Shown: in pieces, positions 7,678 to 11,944 of the stretch | How positions within the stretch are numbered: position 1 is the first letter of the stretch | How the letters are laid out: every line of letters starts with the position of its first letter | From: Thermoproteati archaeon | GTDB taxonomy: Archaea > Thermoproteota > Thermoprotei_A > Marsarchaeales > UBA168 | Direction of reading: 5' to 3' | Length of the DNA: 11,944 bases | NCBI GenBank assembly: GCA_023256295.1 | Contig: JAGDXH010000052.1 | Location: forward strand, 1,174-13,117 | Notes under the pieces: generated by a model | What the model saw: only the letters and a program-made list of their open reading frames with translations | Told to the model about the DNA's origin: nothing | The model's database searches: none | Program-made: the position numbers and the translations under genes

Positions 7678-7696
7678 GCTCATGATAGATCTTTTC

Positions 7697-8119
7697 ATGA
7701 AAAGAGGAAGCTTGGCACTGGGTGTCACGCTTGGCTTCGTGACAATCCTCGTCATTGGTTGGATACCACTGCTTGGACCGTTCCTGGCAGGACTTGTGGC
7801 TGGGTTGGTGGCAAGAGGTGGGAGTAGGGGAGCTCTGGCGGGCCTACTGGCTTCCGTGATGGGTCTGTTGATAATCGTCGTCCTTCTGTCATTTGCTGGT
7901 GCGCTTCTGGCAGGCATCCTCGGTTTCCTCGTCTTCGGACTAGCAGGAGCCGGCTTAGCTACGATACTAGGCGTGGCTTACGCTGGAGGTATACTTTTTG
8001 CCACGCTGGGAGGCCTGGTGGGAGGCTTACTTCCAAAACGAGGACGTGCCGACCACGCAGGAAGTCAAGTCGTCACAAATTATGGAAGCTCGATCGGTCC
8101 CGTAAACGGCAAGCACTAA
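7697..8119 (+). CDS. Small Gly/Ala/Leu-rich membrane protein (DUF5518-like)
   Basis: Hydrophobic membrane protein of 140 aa with about four closely packed membrane segments rich in Gly, Ala and Leu and few polar residues. The opening IGWIPLLGPFLAGLVAGLVA followed by a Gly/Arg-rich turn resembles archaeal proteins of the DUF5518 type, whose function is unknown. A polar tail of about 27 residues, beginning with PKRGRADHAG, follows the last membrane segment. In-frame ATGs at 7676 and 7682 would add five to seven residues; 7697 is preferred because a TATA-like box overlaps 7676. The tail-coding part overlaps the 3' end of the convergent oxidoreductase gene by 93 bp, while the hydrophobic core lies essentially outside the overlap. 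No specific role can be given. Confidence 0.75.
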   Translation: MKRGSLALGVTLGFVTILVIGWIPLLGPFLAGLVAGLVARGGSRGALAGLLASVMGLLIIVVLLSFAGALLAGILGFLVFGLAGAGLATILGVAYAGGILFATLGGLVGGLLPKRGRADHAGSQVVTNYGSSIGPVNGKH

Positions 8120-9040
8120 CTCCAGCTCCCTTTTGGCCGACTCTGGATCAAACGGAACCTTTGTTCCTTCACTTACGCTCTTCAGGAATCCCTCCATCTC
8201 GGCTACCATTGGATCATATCCTTTGACTGCATAAGGGCTTCCGTTGAGGACAAGGCCCCTGTACACAGCGTTGTGATCTCTCTTCAGGCTCCCGTGTACA
8301 TCCTCGGCCAAGCTTCCGTCCGTCCCGAATGCTTCGAACTCGGGCACAGATGGAGGATTCCTGTAAGACCAAGAGTAAAAGAGTAGTCCCAACGCCCCAT
8401 TTGCAAGTCTAAGCACAGCCGCGGATGTATCTTCTCCCTCTATGGCCGACGCTCCTTTGACAGCTATGCCCCAGACAGAATCATAATCGCCTCCAAGGGA
8501 GAGAAGTGTGTCCACGTAATGTATCCCTCCGTCAATCAGTGCTCCGCCTCCCATCTCAGCCCTAGATCTCCTCCAACCGTACGCATCGTAGAAACCTTGG
8601 GATCTGACCAAGACCGCTACAAGCCTACCTATCTTCCCTTCTCCTATCAGCCTCCTCGCCTCTCTGATGCTGGGGTCAAAGTGCCACTGGTCAGCTACCA
8701 TTAGCTTTTTACCAGTCTCTTTAGAAATCCTGATCATCTCATCAGCTTCCTGAAGATTCAAAGCCATGGGTTTTTCTACAATTACGTGCTTCCCCTTCCT
8801 CATCGCTCTTTCAGCCACAGGCGCATGCAAGTCGTGAGGAAGCACCAGGTCCATGACCTCTGCGCTTGAAGAGAGCGCATCATCAACCGAACTGAAAACT
8901 CTTTCGAGCTTGAACTGAGATCTTATCTCTTCAACCACGGATTGATCCCGCTCGACGACGCTGACGGCCACGTCCAGCTTCTCCAGCGCTCTCATGTGTT
9001 GCTTTCCGAACCCCCTAGCGCCTACAACCACTACCTCCAT
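8027..9040 (-). CDS. Gfo/Idh/MocA-family oxidoreductase
   Basis: Cytosolic NAD(P)-dependent dehydrogenase of 337 aa, usually acting on sugars, inositols or related polyols. The N-terminal Rossmann motif is VVVVGARGFGKQH (Gly7, Gly10, Gly12). The family's catalytic Lys motif is HVIVEKPMAL (Glu89-Lys90-Pro91), and the C-terminal domain contains GGGALIDGGIHYVD with Asp170 and His174 at the usual active-site positions. The ending ELELVLAVYG is typical, with about 20 extra residues after it that coincide with the 93-bp overlap with the convergent membrane-protein gene. The ATG at 9040 follows a TATA-like box. The substrate cannot be told. A carbonic anhydrase-like gene lies just upstream on the same strand, but an obvious shared pathway is not apparent. 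Confidence 0.93.
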   Translation of the reverse strand: MEVVVVGARGFGKQHMRALEKLDVAVSVVERDQSVVEEIRSQFKLERVFSSVDDALSSSAEVMDLVLPHDLHAPVAERAMRKGKHVIVEKPMALNLQEADEMIRISKETGKKLMVADQWHFDPSIREARRLIGEGKIGRLVAVLVRSQGFYDAYGWRRSRAEMGGGALIDGGIHYVDTLLSLGGDYDSVWGIAVKGASAIEGEDTSAAVLRLANGALGLLFYSWSYRNPPSVPEFEAFGTDGSLAEDVHGSLKRDHNAVYRGLVLNGSPYAVKGYDPMVAEMEGFLKSVSEGTKVPFDPESAKRELELVLAVYGTDRASIICDDLTSCVVGTSSFWK

Positions 9041-9060
9041 GAGGACAAACCAGAGGTAGC

Positions 9061-9068
9061 ATTTAAGG
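9061..9068 (-). promoter_or_regulatory. TATA-like box for the oxidoreductase gene
   Basis: Read on the minus strand, CCTTAAAT lies in the 63-bp gap after the carbonic anhydrase-like gene, about 25 nt before the ATG at 9040. This spacing fits a leaderless archaeal transcript and suggests that the oxidoreductase has its own promoter. Confidence 0.5.
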
Positions 9069-9103
9069 AAAAAGCTCCGAACTCTCGATTAGAAGAAAAA
9101 CTC

Positions 9104-9613
9104 TCACTGCTGTAAGTGCGACTGAGACAGCTGAAGATATGCTTCATAGCTTTCCTTGATTCTGGCCAAATCACGGTCGCCGACACGCCTGACCACACGA
9201 CCAGGCATTCCCATGATCACACTGCGAGATGGGTAATTCTTTCCCTCAGGCAAGACGGACCCTGCGGCTACTATGCTCTCTTCACCAACGATGACGCCAC
9301 TCAGCAGGATCGCGCCCATGCCAATGAGCACCATGTCGCCCACCCTTGCTCCGTGAACGATCGCAGAGTGACCCACGGTAACCCTCTTCCCCACGAGCGC
9401 AGGATATCCTTTGTCGGCGTGCAGGACGCAGTTATCCTGCACGTTAGATTCTTCCCCTACCTCGATCAAGTCTTCGTCTCCGCGCAGAACAGCGCCCGGC
9501 CAAACGCTCACTTTATCTCCCAGCCGTACCCGCCCGACTACCAAGGCTTCTTCCGCCACGTAGACGTCCCTGCCCAATGATGGATTACTTTCCCCGAAAC
9601 CTTTGACTACCAT
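9104..9613 (-). CDS. Gamma-class carbonic anhydrase-like protein
   Basis: Left-handed beta-helix protein, 169 aa, of the gamma carbonic anhydrase group (trimer, metal bound between subunits, CO2 hydration). Hexapeptide repeats run from about residue 15 to 130. The three metal-ligand histidines are at expected places: His65 in NCVLHAD, His82 and His87 in GHSAIVHG. Arg44 and Asp46 in AVLRGDED and Asn57/Gln59 in NVQDN also match the family. The long acidic loop of the Methanosarcina Cam enzyme is missing, as in the CamH subgroup. A longer form starting with ATG at 9649 is possible, but ATG 9613 gives the usual family N-terminus, and on the minus strand GCCTATAGGC stands about 23 nt before it. 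The 9649 start would overlap the stop of the tnpB relic. An acyltransferase-like role is a less likely alternative. Confidence 0.88.
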   Translation of the reverse strand: MVVKGFGESNPSLGRDVYVAEEALVVGRVRLGDKVSVWPGAVLRGDEDLIEVGEESNVQDNCVLHADKGYPALVGKRVTVGHSAIVHGARVGDMVLIGMGAILLSGVIVGEESIVAAGSVLPEGKNYPSRSVIMGMPGRVVRRVGDRDLARIKESYEAYLQLSQSHLQQ

Positions 9614-9630
9614 GGATACCGCTCCGACGG

Positions 9631-9640
9631 GCCTATAGGC
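9631..9640 (-). promoter_or_regulatory. TATA-like box for the carbonic anhydrase-like gene
   Basis: The palindromic GCCTATAGGC lies 18-27 nt before the ATG at 9613, inside the longer possible coding frame that begins at 9649. It supports the shorter start if it is a real TATA element. The evidence is only position and composition. Confidence 0.35.
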
Positions 9641-9648
9641 GTTTACCA

Positions 9649-10376
9649 TCAGATCAATGAGAACAAGTAGCTTGGAGGTGTGCGAGGTACCCCGCCCTTT
9701 CGGGCAAGGCTTCCTGCTTCAACGGCTGTGCTCGATCCCCACACCACCAGAGCGAAGCTTCCAGACGCTGGAAACTTTCCTTCAGCCACGTCCAGAAGGC
9801 GGGCTACGGAATCGCTGATATTCACGGGCGTGAGTTCGGGCCTCACCAGCCCTACCCTTGTCAGACCCGTGTTGTGGATGTTGATGGCTGCGTTCTAATC
9901 TCCGTCACAAGCCCGCAGCCGTCGCAGCGATATGCGCGATCAGAAGGCCTCAGGATGTGATTCACAGCCCAGCATCTGGAGCCTAGAGCGATGGGTGGAA
10001 CCTGCGCGTCTTAACGATGTTCTTGTCGTATTTCTCGGCCTTCCACTCAAGCTTCTGCCTGAAGACGTAGAAGGGCACGTCCGCCACGCTCTTCGCCATG
10101 CTGTGGTCCCTCATCATCTTTTGAACGTTGAGGTCTTCAATTGCAGTGGTACCGTACCGCTTGGTTATCGCGGTGGACACTTTGTCCATGAAGTCCTCAC
10201 GGGCATTGCGAAGCTTCTTGTGCTCCCCCTCAATTCTCAACGTGATTTTGCGCCTGCTCTCTGAACCCCTCTTCCATCGATCTGGTCGATCTTCTTTGTT
10301 TCGATAGCTTCTTCGTCAGACCCCTGAACAACGGTTTTTCCGTTTCCTACCCCCGTCAGAGTTAAATCCTCGCGCC
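9649..10376 (-). pseudogene. tnpB: Decayed tnpB (IS200/IS605-type OrfB) relic
   Basis: TnpB is the RNA-guided endonuclease carried by IS200/IS605 and IS607 elements. The relic reads in pieces. One frame (from about 10375) gives a RuvC-I-like stretch with TVVQGSDEEAIETKK. The next frame, after about 10315, gives RWKRGSESRRK, REDFMDKVSTAITKRYG and the RuvC-II segment TTAIEDLNVQKM with its Glu at 10136-10138, then QKLEWKAEKYDKN, ending at TAG (9983-9985) in the middle of the usual 'PSS..CS.CG' zinc ribbon. A third frame carries CWAVNH (9972-9974 onward) and YRCDGCGLV (CDGC at 9915-9926). A fourth frame has DGD, a TAG stop (9895-9897) where family members often have Leu, then NAAINIHNTG and a VEAGS tail. 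The N-terminal half is missing. It cannot encode an active protein. No partner tnpA was seen. Confidence 0.85.
10360..10369 (+). promoter_or_regulatory. TATA-like box for the surface-protein gene
   Basis: AGTTAAATCC lies about 30 nt before the ATG at 10393 and inside sequence that still reads as tnpB on the other strand. A purine-rich GGGGGAAAG directly before the ATG could also act as a weak ribosome binding site. Confidence 0.5.
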
Positions 10377-10392
10377 GTCTTACGGGGGAAAG

Positions 10393-10926
10393 ATGAAGGC
10401 GATTTACTCTGCCCTGCTGGTGGCACTCATCCTCTTCGGTACAGTGTACGTCATATACGAGAACTACCAGTCGTCTCCAAACGTCAGCATCACGGCCGTC
10501 AACCTGAACGTTCAACTCCCCAAGGGTGTGAAACTCAGCATAGAGACCAGGCTTCTGATCGACAATCAATCCATAAAGGCTTCAAGTTTCTTCGGGTACA
10601 TGCTCAACTTCACGAACGACGGAAATCAGACCATCTACGTTGATAACATAAGTACAAACAGCCCAGGTTTCTCCATATCAAGCACGTATTTCTCTCAATC
10701 TCTTCCCATGTCAGTTTCTCCCGGAACTTACAAGGTGCTCTACGTGGCCGTCCAAGCACCGCCATCTGGATACCAGGGACCGGTCAACATAACCGTGGGC
10801 ATAAGCAAGAAGCGAGCCCTCCTGATCTCTGGAGTTGGCAGCGCAGAGTTCTCACTGAGGTGTTCTTTGCCGTTCGGCATTTGTCTCAGTACTGGGAAAG
10901 GGATCCCTCCTTCCGCGCTTGCTTGA
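10393..10926 (+). CDS. Membrane-anchored, sequon-rich extracellular protein, unknown function
   Basis: Not recognised by family. The 177-aa product has an N-terminal hydrophobic segment (about residues 5-22, YSALLVALILFGTVYVIY) after a single Lys, acting as a membrane anchor or uncleaved signal. The rest alternates hydrophobic and polar residues like an immunoglobulin-type beta sandwich. Six N-X-S/T glycosylation sequons (Asn 30, 58, 72, 78, 85, 132) suggest an exposed, glycosylated surface protein. Two cysteines near the C-terminus (157 and 164) could form a disulfide. It has its own TATA-like box and starts at the border of the tnpB relic. Its last 41 bp overlap the convergent ABC permease gene. 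A role as a cell-surface accessory protein is inference. Confidence 0.72.
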   Translation: MKAIYSALLVALILFGTVYVIYENYQSSPNVSITAVNLNVQLPKGVKLSIETRLLIDNQSIKASSFFGYMLNFTNDGNQTIYVDNISTNSPGFSISSTYFSQSLPMSVSPGTYKVLYVAVQAPPSGYQGPVNITVGISKKRALLISGVGSAEFSLRCSLPFGICLSTGKGIPPSALA

Positions 10927-11716
10927 AGCCCATGCTGAATGCCAGCAGGCCCAGCGGGAGGGTGACGGCCGTGAAGCCCAGCAGTATGAGCTCGTAGTGG
11001 GCTAGGGCAAGCACGCCGTACCCCTTGAGAAGGGCCAGCCTTATGGCCTGAAGGGACCAGGTGAGGGGAAGGATGTAGCTGAACAGCCTCAGCCAGTAGG
11101 GAAGTACGGCTATGGGGAAGAACACCCCTGAGAGCAGGTTGCTCACGGCGTTGAAGAAGAAAGATATGGGATCTCCCTGCTTCGTGATCATTATGACTCC
11201 GGCCGATATCATTCCCAAGCCCATGTTGCTCAGGATGGCAAGTAGAAGCGCTATGACCGCCCCCAAGATGTCTGCGTGGGAGAAGGAGACTCCGAGCACG
11301 AAGACCCCCACTCCCAGTATGACGGCCGCGTTCATGCTGTTGAGCAGAAATGCCCATGCCACGTTGTAGAGCAGAAAGGAGGATAGGCGGGTGGGAGACA
11401 TGAGCACGTACTCCAGAGTCCCCATCAGCTGCTCGTTCCTGATGCGGCTTGAAAGGGTCGTGAATGCAGAGGAGACGTAACCTTGAAAAGCGACCCCGAC
11501 CACCATGAAGTCCACGTAACTCCCCCCGTACTGCTGAAGTGCGGGGGCCACCGCGCCCTTGTACATCACTCCTATGAAGTAGTAGGAGAAAACGGGCAAG
11601 AGCCAGCCGAGCACGGTGAACACGACCTGCGTCTTATAGCTTATCCAGACCTCGAAGCCCCTTATGGCGACAAAGACGTAGAGCTTCTCGAAGAACGTCC
11701 TGATCCTCAACGGCAT
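10886..11716 (-). CDS. ABC-2 type transporter permease
   Basis: Integral membrane subunit (276 aa, about six membrane segments near 30-51, 66-86, 112-140, 148-175, 186-206 and 240-262) of an ABC exporter of the ABC-2 type, which moves drugs, lipids or polysaccharides out of the cell. The cytosolic coupling segment RNEQLMGTLEYVLMSP (93-108) matches the family pattern in which two Glu residues flank the 'GTLE' site. LRLFSYILPLTWSLQAIR (209-226) is the typical late ABC-2 segment. It starts 4 nt after the stop of the ATPase gene (TGAGGCGATG), so the two are co-transcribed and probably translationally coupled. Its 3' end overlaps the convergent surface-protein gene. The substrate is unknown. Confidence 0.92.
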   Translation of the reverse strand: MPLRIRTFFEKLYVFVAIRGFEVWISYKTQVVFTVLGWLLPVFSYYFIGVMYKGAVAPALQQYGGSYVDFMVVGVAFQGYVSSAFTTLSSRIRNEQLMGTLEYVLMSPTRLSSFLLYNVAWAFLLNSMNAAVILGVGVFVLGVSFSHADILGAVIALLLAILSNMGLGMISAGVIMITKQGDPISFFFNAVSNLLSGVFFPIAVLPYWLRLFSYILPLTWSLQAIRLALLKGYGVLALAHYELILLGFTAVTLPLGLLAFSMGFKQARKEGSLSQY

Positions 11717-11720
11717 CGCC

Positions 11721-11944
11721 TCAGGGTCCCCTCCTGAAAGGCCTCCTCTGAACGGGTCCCTCCATCTGAACCTGGCTGCCTGTCAGCTGGGCAAAGACGT
11801 CGTAAAGCGACGGCTCTTCCATCTTGACAGAGAGCACCTTGGTGCCCGAGTCGATCAGGCTCTTGATCAGTTCTGGCACCTCATCCGGACCCGATATGAC
11901 GACCCTCAACCTGGCCTTTCCAGTTGGGTCGCCAGCCACCGCTT
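11721..11944 (-). CDS. ABC transporter ATP-binding protein, C-terminal part only
   Basis: Only the last 73 or so residues are in the window; the 5' end and the nucleotide-binding motifs (Walker A/B, signature) lie beyond the right edge. The visible part has an alternating strand-helix pattern (ARLRVVISG, VPELIKSLIDSG, TKVLSVKME) and the classic end of drug/lipid exporter ATPases, EEPSLYDVFAQLTG, followed by a basic tail. The next gene downstream, 4 nt away, encodes an ABC-2 permease, so this is its energising subunit on the cytoplasmic side of the membrane. Confidence 0.88.
   Translation of the reverse strand, partial: AVAGDPTGKARLRVVISGPDEVPELIKSLIDSGTKVLSVKMEEPSLYDVFAQLTGSQVQMEGPVQRRPFRRGP

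Noticed and set aside
9116..9580. Plus-strand open frame of 154 codons, rich in His and Arg
   Set aside because: It is antisense to the carbonic anhydrase-like gene; the minus-strand frame carries the metal-ligand and hexapeptide motifs.
9932..10264. Plus-strand 110-codon frame
   Set aside because: It is antisense to the part of the tnpB relic with the clearest homology (EDLNV segment), so it is taken as a shadow.
9649..10376. Functional TnpB with guide (omega) RNA
   Set aside because: Frameshifts, two in-frame stops and the loss of the N-terminal half rule out an active nuclease, and no guide scaffold could be recognised at the 3' side.
10237..10569. Minus-strand 110-codon frame as an intact gene
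   Set aside because: Only its C-terminal part resembles a protein (a TnpB RuvC-I-like piece). The rest is antisense to the surface-protein gene.
10740..11357. Minus-strand open frame of 205 codons
   Set aside because: It is out of frame with the ABC-2 permease on the same strand and rich in Arg, His, Gly and Pro, typical of a spurious frame. The permease frame shows clear membrane segments and family motifs.

Overview
The window looks archaeal and most likely comes from a thermophile of the Crenarchaeota/Thaumarchaeota side. The grounds are an archaeal-type HerA-NurA DNA end-resection pair, heavy use of AGG/AGA (Arg) and ATA (Ile) codons, GTG/TTG starts, and A/T-rich TATA-like boxes only about 20-31 nt before most start codons, which is the layout of leaderless archaeal transcripts. 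No rRNA, tRNA, CRISPR array or intact mobile element was seen. Gene density is high, and two convergent gene pairs overlap at their 3' ends.

Left part (1-4829): a valyl-tRNA synthetase gene on the minus strand runs off the left edge just after its KMSKS-type signature. Diverging from it across a 42-bp intergenic region is a UbiA/MenA-type membrane prenyltransferase with an extra soluble N-terminal region of about 135 residues. It is followed by a ClC chloride channel/transporter with a C-terminal CBS pair, which has its own TATA-like box.

Middle part (4861-8119): herA (bipolar helicase/translocase ATPase) and nurA (nuclease) form a tightly overlapping operon. A perfect 14-bp palindrome and a TATA-like element stand before herA. 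A small, very hydrophobic Gly/Ala/Leu-rich membrane protein follows, and its tail overlaps the end of a convergent gene by 93 bp.

Right part (8027-11944): on the minus strand are a Gfo/Idh/MocA-type NAD(P)-dependent oxidoreductase and, upstream of it, a gamma-class carbonic anhydrase-like left-handed beta-helix protein. Next comes a clearly decayed, 5'-truncated tnpB (IS200/IS605-type OrfB) relic with several frameshifts and in-frame stops. A plus-strand gene for a membrane-anchored, sequon-rich extracellular protein starts at the edge of this relic, with its TATA-like box inside relic sequence. At the right end an ABC exporter operon (ATPase C-terminus, then ABC-2 permease) lies on the minus strand and converges on the surface-protein gene with a 41-bp overlap.

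The genes do not form one obvious pathway: translation, quinone-type lipid prenylation, anion transport, DNA end processing, redox/CO2 chemistry and export are mixed, as is common in compact archaeal genomes. No clearly new multi-gene system could be supported. The most notable items are the prenyltransferase fusion, the channel-like residue in the ClC protein, the herA operator-like palindrome, and the reuse of tnpB relic sequence next to a surface-protein promoter.
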